Below, in pieces: positions 1 to 12,979 of a stretch of DNA of 64,000 nucleotides; within the stretch, counting starts at the first letter, position 1; the number at the start of each line of letters is the position of its first letter. The DNA comes from Sisyra terminalis (Eukaryota > Arthropoda > Insecta > Neuroptera > Sisyridae): the NCBI GenBank assembly GCA_958496175.1, contig OY292274.1:27505482-27569481 (forward strand). Reading direction: 5' to 3'. The translations under genes and the position numbers were made by a program. A model generated the notes under the pieces. The model ran no database searches. It was given only the letters and a program-made list of their open reading frames with translations, and had not been told where the DNA came from.

Positions 1-2450
1 TTACAAATAATATAAATTTAAATTCAAAAAAAATTGTACCATCGGGTGCGTAAATAATTATTTAATGTGCTTGAGTAATAATATTTTGACAAACGTAAAT
101 AGTTGTTATGAAAAAAATACAAAAATAATAACAAATTTGATAAATAGCCAGTTTGAGCAAATAGGCATCTTTGAATGCCGTGCGGTGTGTCAACTTAACC
201 CTACTAACGTTTTGGATGCGTAAGTGGCGATAACAGAGCGCATGCGCATAGCCCATTCTGCACGCACGGACGGCAAGATAGTCAATTTATATATAAGAGA
301 TTGTAGCCCAATTATGAAATATAATTTACCAAAGATAACTATAAGCATAAGGTGTCCAAAACTTGAGTATTTCTGTCATGTTATGAGAGTCTCACAAAAA
401 TACACTTTATTACACCAACTAATGAAAAGGAAAATTATAGAGTAAAGTCGGTATGCAAAAGAAGAATATCTTAGCTGAAAAATTTAAGGATGTGGTATGG
501 CAGGTCATCAAGACAATTGTATCGGGATGTAGTAAATAAAAATACCATAACTTATAATCTTTTAGCCACTAAAAAACATAGTCAACGATCATATCGATCA
601 TGACACCTAAAGAAAAAGATTTAACCAATGTTCAAACAAATGTGACTATGGCATATTGCCGCGATACGTACTTCGATTGTCAAGCAAACTTAATCAGTGG
701 TCATCAAGTAGAATTGAATCTCCTTGTAACTACAATTACTGATTAAGACTCATTTGAAATCGAAACAAATATCTGCAGAATACGCCATAGATCCATTTCA
801 TCTGACTTTTTACTTAAAATTTATGTTTATAGTTTATTTTTATAGCTTATAATTCATAATTGGACTACAATACTTCTTTAATATTATACTAATAAGATTT
901 TCTTACCATATTTTAATCGCCATTCTCTATTGGGAATTAAATTATTGAAATTTTAGATAAGTAGAAATTAAAAGGTTAGCACACCTATATATGAACTTTT
1001 GGCTAGTTGTTGAAATAAAATATTTTATTTTTATTTTAACTCAGTTATAAATTCAAAACATTAGTTAACATTTAAACGATTATTTATTACAAAATTTCTA
1101 ACTTCAAAGGTTACTTTTGGTTTTAAAAACCATATTAATTTTCTCGCGTAGTTCATAGTTCATATTTTAGGTATAAGAGAAGTTAACCCATTATGCATAT
1201 GCGCAATTGCATTTGTGTTAGTTTAATTCTAAAATCTTATTCTGTTCAGAGAACGTAAGATCCCAAACTAACTTCCGTAACATCGATAATCGACGTCCGT
1301 AACAAATATATATTTTCCAAATTTATTTTTCCTCATGCTGTGTCTAAAGAAGAATAACTTCAATAAATTGAAAGGAAAACATAAGAGACCACCAATTAAT
1401 TATTGATGCTGAGAGGCAAAAATAGACCTTGCTTTTGAAAAAAATTCTATGGAAAAAAATTTGCCAAACATAAATGAGCTAAAATTATTATATTTTTATT
1501 TTAAAATTTCGATTTGTTACTTGCTGGTGTAAATTTAGCTTTCATGCTAAAAATATCATGAATGAAATATTGATTGACAGAAAGGTGGCAAACACAACGA
1601 CATTTCCTCATGAACCATATAATACATCATTCTGTGGTAATCATGTACCTACAGAAGTGTATTGTTCCAATAGAACAGTTCGTCAACTCTAACCATTTCT
1701 AATTAGAATAGTAAAGTCAATTAAACACACCGATTAATTCTTGTCGGCACTAAATTACAAATAAACATTTTAAAGTTGCAAATAAAATTTTATTTCATCT
1801 TGAATTTGTCGTTTTAAATGCATAGAAATATATTCAATGAATACGAATGAGTTTAAATATTCTTATATAAAACGACACATCAGCTAGTTTAATTTAATGT
1901 GCAAGCAATGAGGAAATAATAAAATCCAAACAAAGGTTCTGCAAGACAGTCCTCATGCGAACGTTCACAACGACAACGACCACCATCCTACGCTAACAGA
2001 AACAATGTTGAAAGTTTGAGGAAATTCACCGAAGCTTTTATTATAAAAAAAATATGAAATCAAGTCTTCTTTCTACTATTAAATACCATAAAATACTATG
2101 AAACTTTATATATTTTTTCATTGTAAATTGAATTATTTGTCTTGTAGAGAAAATTAAACATGAGTTTTAGCTTTTCTAAATACCAGTTTTGAATAGCAAT
2201 AAAATTTTGTGTTCTAAAGGAAAAAAAGAAGTCATATATTCACGTTTCTCGGCTGTCCAATCAAGAAATTCTCATAATATAACTATATACTTGTCACAAA
2301 GAACGTCATATCAAACAAGACCCACAGTCAAGGAACAATAGAATTGTCATGAAGAACAAATATACAGAGTAGATGAAAACAACTAGTGACAAACCTTTCG
2401 ACCTTTCGCCTCTTCTACAGTTCATTTTAATTTGGATCTCATTTTGTTAA
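1..2450. other. AT-rich DNA, nothing recognised
   Basis: Short open frames (73 codons or fewer) with no family signature. A slightly GC-richer patch lies near 180-290. I see no transposase, reverse transcriptase, tRNA or long inverted repeat. Confidence 0.6.
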
Positions 2451-2452
2451 CT

Positions 2453-2480
<28 letters not shown>
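2451..2480. repeat. (TA)n microsatellite
   Basis: An alternating TA run of about 30 bases, followed by degenerate TATA-rich sequence to about 2515. Confidence 0.9.
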
Positions 2481-2485
<5 letters not shown>

Positions 2486-2894
2486 TTAGCATATATATAT
2501 GTGTATATTACTTGATTTACAATTTCAACTATGGTCTTACAAAATTTGTCTAGCATAAAATTTCGTAATCATCTTAATGAAATATTAAAAAGCTATGAAT
2601 CTGTAGCCATAACGAGAAAACCAGAAAAACGTTACGTCAAAGAAATTTTGAAAGAATCGCTGTAATATTAACAATACTTATTAATTAAAAAATAAAAAAT
2701 TATGTATAAAATATTTGCCAAAGTTCATTTTAGAGCAAACGATGCCGTTAGCACATTGTAGTAAAAGAAAATAGCTAACATATCGTTGTAGTTCAAATGA
2801 GTCGATAAGAAAAAGTAGAAAAACTAAAAGCGTAAATGAAAGAAACAAATATCTAATTGCTTTCTCAAAAATTCGAGAAACATCTTCGGAGCTT

Positions 2895-3414
2895 TCTTAA
2901 AAACCTTGGAAATCGCTCATTTCTACTTCATTGAAAACGCCTCAAGCCCATCAGGACATATGGAATACAGCTGTTGAAAGCCGCCAGTGGCTTCAACGTG
3001 AACAAGATCCAACGCTTTCAGACAAAAATCCTAAGGTCAATCATTGACCCCCCTTAGTATTAGGGATTGCAATCCCGCACTGTTTCCAATCCCTCAGGAT
3101 TTTTGCTGGGTTGATTTCGTAACAGCAGAATCCTGCAGGATTCCGCAGAGCCCAAAACTGAGTTAGATCCCGCTGGATCGCGGGATCCCACTTTGTTGGA
3201 TTGCAGTCCCTACTTAGTATATAACTAACCACGTCATACACAAGAACCTCAGGGTAACTACGTTTAAGAGTGAGATAGCCAGATATAGCCTTATATTAGA
3301 AATATTAGAAAAACACCTCAACTATCTAACTGTCTTTCTTCTGAACAATTTGGGTCACTATCAAACGCTGAATCGCATCTCATTCCTGGAGTTGTATCAT
3401 TCAAAGGCCCTGTA
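2895..3414 (+). pseudogene. Jockey-type LINE ORF2 3' fragment, interrupted by a MITE
   Basis: C-terminal part of a non-LTR retrotransposon reverse transcriptase. From about 2923 the plus strand reads LLH, a stop, then KRLKPIRTYGIQLLK and NKIQRFQTKILRSIID, which match the Jockey-family blocks LLYKxxLKPIWTYGIQLW and IQRFQxKILRxIxNAPWY. After the inserted element at 3061-3212 the same frame resumes with YITNHVIHKNLRVTTFKSEI, KHLNYL and a terminal LNRISFLEL before a stop at 3412. Family copies have an arginine-rich end followed by a stop, so this looks like the natural 3' end of ORF2. In-frame stops and the missing catalytic YADD region make it a dead, 5'-truncated copy. Confidence 0.8.
3053..3220. 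mobile_element. 152-bp hAT-type MITE with 8-bp target duplications
   Basis: The element proper is 3061-3212. Its ends are TAGGGATTGCAATCC on the left and, on the reverse strand, TAGGGACTGCAATCC on the right (14 of 15 identical). It is flanked by CTTAGTAT at 3053-3060 and again at 3213-3220. Eight-base duplications and TAGGG/CAGGG ends are hAT hallmarks. The body is GC-richer than its surroundings and packed with short GGATT/AATCC and GGGATCCC palindromes. Removing the element plus one duplication restores the Jockey frame across the junction. It has no coding capacity and is non-autonomous. Confidence 0.88.
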
Positions 3415-4265
3415 ACACTTTAAAGTATCTTTCTTAAGGGGTGTGGTTTTCTTTCCCCCTGTTCTCTTATTCCATTTGCTAAATGTTCGAGGACAAATTA
3501 CCAATCAATGTCACGGTAAAGAAAATTGTGAAAATATAAAATTAATCGCAATAAACCAGTTATAGATTTGTTGACCGCGCTATCATACCTATATAAAATT
3601 TTTACATGAAAAGGAATAGACTATAAATTTTGGCACCAAAATTTATAAAAAAACTTAATCCTTTTTTCCTTCTTTGTCATATTTAGTCACATTATCATTA
3701 ATATATTGAAAATGCAAAGTGACGCTACACTTATACTTCCGAATTTAATAATTCATAAAAAAAATAACAAGGATGATATCCGGTGACCAGCAACTTCTGT
3801 TGCTGATATTGGTTGAAAAAATAAATATAAAAATGTTACTAAGAGATGTTACAATATTCAAAGTTCTCCCTACTGATTTGCCTCTTCTGAATTAATAATT
3901 GTAATGAAAGTTGTAAATAACTATGAATTAATATGATGTATAGTAAAAAAATTGAGAAATACAAACGTCTAAAATTTGCTACATTTAATGAAAAGAACGA
4001 CTTAACGAAAAACATTGGATCTAAACTTGAGTTGACTTAAAACTATTTAATATGGATGCATTAAATAATACAATGTCCTTAAGACTGCAAAATTTTTTTA
4101 AGAAAAGGTATTGTGTTGTATAAATTTTATTAAAAGATCCTGAATATCGATATATTCAAACAGCGTTATATACAAAATCATATTCAGTTGTACTAGATCA
4201 ACTAGTTCTCCGTGATTCATAGGAGCATTTAAAACTCTAAAACGAACAGGCTCAGTGACTATTTA
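3415..4265. other. AT-rich DNA, nothing recognised
   Basis: The first ~80 bases may be 3'-UTR of the preceding LINE relic. Beyond that I see no gene or repeat. Confidence 0.5.
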
Positions 4266-4269
4266 TTTC

Positions 4270-4530
4270 TGTGAAAAATTTTCTTTTCTCATTCGAGACT
4301 GTTCGTTTAATAGTATTTTCCAAGAAAATATGCAAGCTTTCAAGTCTTTTCATCGAAACTCTCAAACGACAAAAAAAAAACAATTATGACGTTAAAGAAA
4401 TTAAGAGATTTCAATTTTTGAAAATAACATAAATCGAGTTGTTTCTTTAAATAGCTTTTTCCGGGAAAATATGCAAACGACAATTTGTATTTTTCCATTA
4501 CTTCTTGAACGACCAAAATACACCAAGATA
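4270..4530 (-). repeat. ~130-bp repeat, short array (locus A)
   Basis: About two divergent copies of a unit seen here on the reverse strand. Recognisable blocks are CTCTCAAACGACAAAA, TAAATCGAGTTGTTTC and TTTTTCCGGGAAAATATGC. The same unit forms much larger arrays at 21825-22720 and 33435-34495, where it occurs in both orientations. Confidence 0.7.
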
Positions 4531-4544
4531 TTACAAACATTAGT

Positions 4545-7500
4545 ACAGTAACCAGGTAATCAGATACCCTATTTGATTATTTACACCGTACTTCATTTTT
4601 AGTTACTTTTTGTTATCTTAGATATTTTTTTTATCTAATTTACTTTTAAGTATCTACGATACTTTTTTAAGTTACAGGGTACAGTTCTTTTTAAAAACAT
4701 TCTTAGACACTAGTAACTTTTTTTCAAAATATAATTAAATTAAGATACTTTTTTCTGACACCTCTGTCTATTATTAAAAAAGTTCATTTATTTTAGACAC
4801 CTTAACTACATTTCCATTATTACATTAGGCTAATTTTTTACTTACAAGGTATCTTTAACTTATCGCTTTCGATATGGACTCCAATTTCCAATTTAGTCTC
4901 TGGTTCCAATGAAGCAATCTTTGTAATATCTCTAATCCTTATAACATTATTCAGTAAAAAAAAAACAATCTATATTTAAAGAATTAATTACGGAAGAATT
5001 CGTTAACTTCAATTATTTAACGACTACTGATTAAAAAAAAGTATATTTTTTGCGACAACCATATTAATTGAATTTCAATTATTTGGTTAAGTTTTCTTAT
5101 ATTGGAGAAAACCTGAAATATTTTCAGTTGGTTATGCAATGTATGTTAATAACAATTAACCAAATTAAAACATACTTTAGTATCACACGTTGCAATTATT
5201 TGCCACTTAAATTGTCCAAAATTGAACTGTCAACTATCCTGTGAATTTCCTCTCGCTAATCTATAGGGTAAATTCTTGGCATATTATACGGTGTTGACAT
5301 AATAATGTTTACAAACTAATATTCAAATAACTAGCACCATCCTCCATCTCTCATGTTATCGCACATTTTAACTCATGTAGCGAAGTAGTCCTCGTTGATT
5401 GTTAAATAGTGTTTGAAGCGGTTTTGAAGCATTAAAACTAACATGAATGTTATGGAAATATGAACTATGTGTACATATTGTGGTTCCCTCATAATTCCTT
5501 GTTCACCTTATCCAGTAATTGTCCATCTTAGCTCATTTAATTGTCCACACCATTTAAAGTAATTACGCTCAATTATTACCCATTTAACTAGATATAAGCT
5601 TTCATTTACATTTATGAAAATTTGAAAAGATAAATTTTGATTGTTCTTTAAGGGGACTTGAAAATCGTTAGAGATACTTTATATTTATTAGAAGTGGTCA
5701 TAAATTTAATTTAAAACGTAATTTACATTCATGTTATTCTCAATTTAATTGGAACAATAACGATACAGAGTAGCAAATTCATAAATTTATATAAAGCATT
5801 CACATATTTGCCCTCTTCGGATCCTTTTGTTGATATTTTCCCAAGTAAATTTAACACTGACTTTCCATTCCGAATTGTTTCCCTAAAATTGAGTCAATTT
5901 GTTTGCGCAATCGATATAACTTAATAAAGTTGTGAATTTATTATGTTCAATGTTCATGCTTAAAGCAGATGATCAAATTGTTTTCATATACCTAATATTT
6001 TCAATCTAAATATTTAAATTTCATTTTCATCTATTCATCTACGAACAAATATAATGTCATAAAAAATTGTGAATCAGATAATAAAATTTTGAATTATATA
6101 TAAGTTCCGTTAAATTTTTTGTTAAATTGTTCAAATATAGAAAAGAAATGACCGTACTGGATTGGTGTGGAATAAAGAAATCGTATTTGAGCATTGAAGT
6201 GAATTTCGTATGACAATGGTTGGCTTTGGTACGTTTTGTGGAAGACCAGCATAAGGGAAACATCTCAGGGTAACTAACGGTGAAGTTGTGCAATTGTTTG
6301 GACAGTTTCCAACATCCGTCCCCTATCGTAAATCAGAGAAACTGGAGAGTTATGTATGGCAGACCTTTGACAAAGCAACACTGAACTTACATTTAAAATA
6401 ATGCTTTGGAAAAATAAAACTAAAAAGAAAATAACATTAAATGCATATTGTCGTATCTTCTACATAGAGCTTAGTCTTTTCCAATAAATTCACGTGAATT
6501 TTTAATTTTGTTGTTTTCATCGGTTTGTTGATGAAACCAAAACGCGATATTGCAATAAGTCATTTAGTCTACATTTATTGACGGAATGAGTAAATTATTG
6601 TATTTTAATTATACCATTATAAAATAAATTTCTGTATTTATACGTAAAGAAAAAAATACAAATTGTAAAATCGATAGAAACAAGAAAAAACGAGTTTAGT
6701 TTAATAAATTTAAACAAATGTATCTGTTATTTGCAAAAAATATATTTTTCAACTTAAGAATCCGATCAGAAATGTGTCATTCTGTAATTTCAAATCGCAC
6801 GCAATCCGCATTTATTTAAATATATTTAGTTTTCAATTATCAGTCACGAAAACAAGTAAATATATTTACAAAATTTCAAATAATACGTTTTATTTCATCT
6901 TGATAAAAATAATTTCCAAACTGAGGTTTCAATATACCTATACCTCTACCATCCACCTATATCTTTTCAATCAAACGTTAACGCTTATCTTAATAGCTGT
7001 ATAAACGAAATAACAATCTAAATATACACAGTACATGCAAGCAATGTGTACGTAAGGCCATTTAAACAGTAACTATTAAGCCTATGGCCATTCCCTTCCT
7101 GGTAGTTCTCTTATGATATCAATTAGAAAAGGTCTTTGTTTAAACACAGAAACGCTAATGTAAATTGGCAATCTCCACATTGTGTTTTATAGCAAAGTAT
7201 TATAGTTTTTTTTTTGTTGAGAGTACAAACATTTAACTTCAGTTCAGTGTATCTGATTTATTTACGAAAGGAGACCACTACTACTTACTACACATGTAAC
7301 ATTTGTTCTCTTATGTTCATTCCCTGTTTGTCAAGAAAGCATCTAACATCCTACAAAACCAATCACAGCATTCATTCACCGAAAACTTCACGACTGAATT
7401 CTCACAACTTGCGCCCATATTCTAAAGAATTCATTGGTTGCATGCTAAAATCCCATGGTGATATCAAATAATGGAACTTTTATTGCCATTGAATAAAAAA

Positions 7501-8150
7501 AAATCTAAACGTTTATTGAATAAGTAGCTAGTCCTTACAAAGTTACAAATCAAGCGCAATATTTCACAATGCAAAAATTTATGGTAAAAGTAGAAAATAA
7601 AATAAAATAGAAAAATCAAATCTTTTGAGAACCGAAGAGAAATGCATTCTGCAGAAAATAAGAGCAAATGTGATCTTATGTTAACCATTTATTAATGTTT
7701 TTCAATCATTGAACATGTGATTTTTGAAATATTCGTCAAATAAACACACGTAATATTCACATCACTTAACATGAGGAGAGGGAAAATATTTTTCTTTTTC
7801 CACTCAAGCATTACATTTACAAATTGAGTAAACGCGAAAGATGAAATGTCTGAAAAACATTTGAAAACAACCATTTGACTATAGCTATATATTTGAGTAA
7901 ACAAAACGAATACTCCTATAAAATACAGCTTTATTGGCTCATTGATAATTTAAAAAAAAATGCCTCTACGTTTGCAATGTTAAAATAAATGTTGATTTTA
8001 TCGAATTATTTTATAGGTAAAAGCTGCAAATACAATTAAGTAACTATTTTATGTTGAACGAAATTAAAAATATACTGATACTATTGGTATGTTTTACACA
8101 TTGACAAACAAATGAAAATTGGTAACAATATTTGAACAAAATCATAGTAA
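4545..8150. other. AT-rich DNA, nothing recognised
   Basis: At 4545-4760 there are repeated GTATC/AAGTTAC-like words that resemble subterminal repeats of some hAT elements, but no termini could be found. The rest shows no coding or structural signal. Confidence 0.5.
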
Positions 8151-8154
8151 AATT

Positions 8155-8290
8155 AAGGGTCCGTATTTTTACTTATGGATGGATAGACCATATTCTTAAG
8201 ACAGTTATTTAATAAATTAAAATGTATCTGTTTGATAAATCCTGCACATATCACTATTCTTTAATGTAAATACGCGTGTTTTCTTTATCT
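8155..8290 (+). repeat. Dispersed repeat, copy related to 53083-53215
   Basis: Contains TTATGGATGGATAGACCA, then a CTTAAGA block, a TTATCTGTTxGAT block and an ACATATxxxxxTATTCTTxA block. The same order of blocks occurs in the same orientation at 53083-53215. Family unknown. Confidence 0.65.
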
Positions 8291-8599
8291 TGCAGATACA
8301 ATTTTATTAAAAAAAATTACACTCTCTAAATGTGAAAATATCCGTTTTAAATGTAACATTAATAGTGAAAATGAAATAATAATTCCATCAATGCTGTTAT
8401 AATTTACGTAATAAATTGAAAACTTAAGATTTTTTTTCTTACCTATTATACGTGCTTAATATACCTATCACCAAAATATGACCAGTTCTAATTTTTTGAT
8501 AAAAAGTTTATAGTTTGATTTTAATATTTGTTAAATTGTTGAAAATAGAGGATCTCTTGTTAACTTTATCTTTGGAAGTACATATTCACCAGAATTTTT

Positions 8600-8765
8600 A
8601 AAGCTTTAGCTATCCCAAAATCAGAAATAGTAAAATACCTGGGACTTCTCCTTAGCCTTGTCTGGAAAATCCACATCTCAAATAAAATAGCATAACAGTT
8701 TTCTGAATAATCTTGTTTCCTGGGCAGAGAATTATAATTATCAATCAAAAACACAATTTGATGGT
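8600..8765 (+). pseudogene. Jockey-type LINE ORF2 fragment
   Basis: A short reverse-transcriptase relic. The plus strand reads VKYLGLLL, then WKIHISNKIA, and after a frameshift or stop CFLGREL and LSIKNTI. These match consecutive blocks of Jockey-family ORF2 (VKYLGxxLDSRLTWKxHI, then WLLGRKSKLSIxNKL), which lie just C-terminal to the polymerase core. Stops and frame changes show it is dead. The flanks hold no further matching blocks. Confidence 0.68.
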
Positions 8766-8769
8766 TCGA

Positions 8770-10375
8770 GAAGCGCCTGGGTCAGGGTTCAAAATTATTA
8801 CAAAAAAGCAAAATTAAAATTATTTCTTTGCGACAGCAATAGTATGAAGAATAAAAAGAATTAAAACGAGTTATTTTTAAACATTTAATTTACTAAGAGT
8901 CAGCGTGGAAGTAATCATAATTTTTACAGAGTTTACTTCTTGATACCTTCATTTTTCTTAAAAGTGCCTATATCATATTCTTCTATTTCTAAAAGATAAA
9001 GTAAATTAGAATAATTAAAAAATTATGTCAGTTTTCAAATAGAAAGATTTTCTTATGATCATACCAATTTAAACTCTCACAAGTATTTGCCCATTTCGAT
9101 TGATTATGTCGTAATATTTTTCTTTTTTTTTCGTGCCTCTTCAACACTGAAGATTAGTGATGATTATACAAGGGATGTTTCAGAGAAGGTTTAATCCAGT
9201 GGTTTCCTGTTGCTTCCTGCATCCTTATACTGTTGACTTTTGCTGGTTAGTTCCTTTAGCTTCGTAATTGATTTCTTAACCCCAAAACAGAATAGTGCCA
9301 TACGCAAGGCACTGGACCTTGTGGTGTTCGCTTTTCTCGGCTCCTATTCGGTTCCCCATCTGTTTATTCACCATTTTGTGGTACCTTCTCCAAGCATCAA
9401 CACACAAGAAAGTAAATATTAAGGCGCTTTACTTAATAGAGCTAAGGCCAAGAGGTATTACCACTGATCTGTGTAAACGAAAACTGTACAATAAACGATA
9501 AACCGCACTAGAAGCTATTGTCAGAGTTGTCTACGTAGGCACAAAGTGAACTATGCAAAATTCGACAGCGACAATTCTATGTATATATGGATAGACCTTG
9601 CATACAACGTCAAATAGAAATAAGAAAAATCTAGTGTGGGTACATTTTTATGGTAACTAAAAGCAATGGCAATTGAGTACCGCTAAGCACCAGCCTTCAC
9701 AAATAAGCGCTTGAAACAAGCGCTTGCAATTTACCTGCTTTGATTGTTTCAGTAGGCCACATCAGACAAGAGATTTCTGTAAATAGGATTCTCTTCTAAC
9801 GCTTCCAGTACAGGCGCTGTTGTATTTTGGTTAGTTCACTCCAAATTTAAACCCACGTAGACGGCGCTTACAGTTACTGCTAATGTGGCTTGTCATTTAC
9901 TATACAGTGCGCTATCCATTAATATAGATCAGTGAATATCACTTGTGTTGGTAACGTTGGATGAAACATTTACATATTGAAGTCTGTCTTCCGTGGTGTG
10001 GGAAACTGAAATAATCGAAGCAAGTAAAATGTAAGCGCTTGTTTGTGTTGGGTGACGCTCATCGACACTCAATTGTTTATAGTTACCCTAAAAACAGTAC
10101 CTACATAGACGACCCTTCATATGCCACACTAGATTTTTCTCATTTCTATTTGACGCTAAATGCCCGATCTATCATGTATACATATCAATTGGCATTATAC
10201 ATCGCTCTCCTTACTTTTGGTATTAAAAAATGAGTAGCTAATTACCAAATGCGGTGATTACGTCAAGCAATAGTTTAAAAAATTATTTGCCTTCTTTCAT
10301 TTCTTTTGATTAGTTGTATCATCATGAATATGCTACGCTACACTAGTTTTGAAAAATACCGGTGTAGATATATTA
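8770..10375. other. Unassigned DNA with a GC-richer patch
   Basis: At 9180-9400 and 9500-9900 composition rises and codon-like stretches appear on either strand, but no domain is recognised. A perfect short hairpin at 9705-9725 (arms AAGCGCTTG and CAAGCGCTT, loop AAA) stands out. Possibly an unrecognised old repeat. Confidence 0.4.
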
Positions 10376-10380
10376 TTATG

Positions 10381-10618
10381 TAATCATGGCTCAAGTCCCT
10401 TTTAGCACATTCAAATCTGGCAACGTTACATTGTTTATTTTGTTTTTAATTTAATTCGCGAATAAATTGACCCATAATGAAAATTGTGCCACAAAAGAGA
10501 AAAGTATACCGTATTAGAATTGAATTAATAACAAAAATCGCGAATAGAATAAAAAACAAAGTAAAAAATACAACGTTGCCAGATTTGACTATGCTAAAAA
10601 GGACTTGAGTCATAATTA
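10381..10618. mobile_element. MITE with ~85-bp terminal inverted repeats
   Basis: The left arm starts TAATCATGGCTCAAGTCC and runs through AAATCTGGCAACGTT to TTCGCGA. The right arm, reversed, starts TAATTATGACTCAAGTCC and carries the same blocks. The arms are roughly 85 bp with scattered mismatches. Both ends carry TA, consistent with a Tc1/mariner-type TA duplication, although that assignment is inference. A second, partial copy lies at 51595-51735. There is no coding capacity. Confidence 0.78.
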
Positions 10619-10619
10619 T

Positions 10620-12755
10620 TAACTAAATAAATGTATGATTGAAAAGTTGGTAATAGTATTTAAATAATATGTAGCTCTTTATAAACGAATGTTCATATAA
10701 ACAATAAGTTTAATAAGAATAAGCAAAATGAAAGATTCTGGTCCGTTGAAAACACATTCATGCATCAAGAGCGGAGGTGCAATAATATGATATGATTTCA
10801 CGGACGTGATCATAGTCGTAACAAATCATCGCATTACTCAGTTCCGATTCATAAAATCATTGTTACTAGTATAAACGGTAGTACGAGGGGTGACCTCCTC
10901 TACAACATTACGTTGTAACTTTGAACAGAATTACACCTTTCATAAATAAAGCGCTTCGTGAACCGTAAGTTAGTGTCTTGCAAACGTATGTAATAAGAAT
11001 TTCGACGCTGCAAAATTTTCCTCATCCAACAAAGACAATTTCATACAAAAATCATGGTACTTCACATTTTTATCTTTGTTTCTAACGGGACGTCGATTTT
11101 ATATTTTTGCGGTATGAAATAATGTCGGAATTCAGTTCACTGATGCGCATTGAGATGATTCTGCAAGACCAGCGGTATCAGAACAACGGTATCAACTTAA
11201 TGGGAAAATTGAATGAGAGGGATAATCGAAGGTGAACAATAAACCTATTTTAATACCCTGAGCTTTATGTTAAAAACTACTCTTTTACTTTTGGTATCTG
11301 TAGAATGAAGATGTAGAAGTTATTAGTTTATCGTTTAAGTTATTGAAGTACCAATCAAACGTTTTCTTTCTTACATGGAATTTCTGCAATAAAAATAGAA
11401 CACCTATTTATTACTGCTGATTCAAGACAATTCGCATGAGATAACACTTTGTGACAAATGTGGAGGACCTCTGTGGTATTACACCGTGAAACCGGTACGG
11501 GCCACCACCGATCTTTAAATAATTTATATTTTAAGTGCACTTTCTTTTATTACATCAAAAAAATATTTCTTTTGGAAAATTTTGCGCATAGAAAATTACA
11601 TTTCATACCTATGCATCAGGAAGATATTTCATTTTCTTTCCCATTACTTGAAATAATGAAACTTTAAATATAAGTACACCTATGCAAGATTTTAGTTTTA
11701 AAAGCCGGATAATGAAAACTAAAAGTTAGCGATAAGCTTATAATATGCATAATGATAATATAATAAGAAAATTTTCTTTGAAAGTCTCATATTTTGTTTA
11801 TCATATATTATGCAAAAATATATTAGATCAAAATTAATTAGGTAAGTTTAAGCATAGAATGCATAATCTCATAAAAACTGCAATGCATTATTATTGATAC
11901 TATCTACTTAGTTACTATATGAATGAATAATTAATTTTACGCCACGGTGCCAAAACAATAAAAAAATAAAAAGATCAAGTCTAAAAGGTCCAGTCTGGGA
12001 GGATGTTGCATGTTTTTCTTATTAATAACTAATGATCCCAACGTTGTGATTTATGTTGAGGGATCAAGTATACGAAATACAAAATAAGCAAGTATAAAAG
12101 CTTGAGTTCATGAAAATATTCAACAACAAATGTAATTTTTCAAGAAAATATATAACACGTTCAAGTCCATTTAAAATGCATCTATGCATTTTAACATGAC
12201 GTAATTTACCCCAAAAAAAGTTTATTTCAATTTTTATTAAGAATAAAATCGTTCTTTTTACAAACTTTTTACTTAAGAACGATCAAAAATTTCTGCGAAA
12301 AGAAAGTTTTTTATTTGTTTTCAGTAATAATAAAAAAGAACACTTCTTTTGTATTTCATGTCAAATTTTCAAATCTTAAACTTGCGAAAAGTGAAATTTA
12401 ATGTAAATATAATCAAATATATAATCCTTTATTGTGAAAGTTTTTTATGGATTTTTCAAGTAGAAGTGAACTTATTACATAAATCTAATACTGTTTGAAT
12501 ATCTTGACAAGTGAAATATTTGAATATTTCGATTATTAGCATTATAAAGTTTACAGTAAAGATTTTCCCTTTGTTGTATTATAACTCTTACACTAACTGA
12601 AGTGGATGTATACTTATATACAATACTTACTTTTATATTTTCAATCAATATCTTTATTAATTTTACTGCAAATAAAGTTCAAATAATGTACCACTTTTAG
12701 AAATAATAAAATATCCATGAAAAAATCACCTCCATTTTAATGAAAACTAAAGAAC
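10620..12755. other. AT-rich DNA, nothing recognised
   Basis: Only short chance-length open frames. No matching repeat was found elsewhere in the window. Confidence 0.5.
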
Positions 12756-12759
12756 CCGG

Positions 12760-12975
12760 TGAACTTCGTACCACTTAAAATTTAATTGCACAAATTAATT
12801 GATATCGGTAGTATTACCACATTCTCAATTATTAATATAGATATAATTAAATACACGAACTTATGCTTAGTTATAAAAAAATTAAGTGCGTTTATTAATT
12901 ATACATTTTATTTTACATACGTAAATCCATACCTATATAAAAATTGAATACATTAAAACTCATATGCATAATAAA
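12760..12975 (+). repeat. Dispersed repeat, copy 1 (partner at 31935-32170)
   Basis: Shares ordered blocks with 31935-32170 in the same orientation: AATTAATTGATATCG, ATTATTAATAT, ACATTTTATTTTACATA and AAAACTCATATGCATA. The copies are diverged, with small indels. Family unknown. Confidence 0.65.
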
Positions 12976-12979
12976 AGTT

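Noticed and set aside
3041..3241. 66-codon minus-strand open frame
   Set aside because: It spans both target duplications and the MITE, so it cannot be a gene older than the insertion. It is a by-product of the element.
8566..8754. 62-codon minus-strand open frame
   Set aside because: Antisense of the Jockey fragment, which has clear motif blocks on the plus strand.
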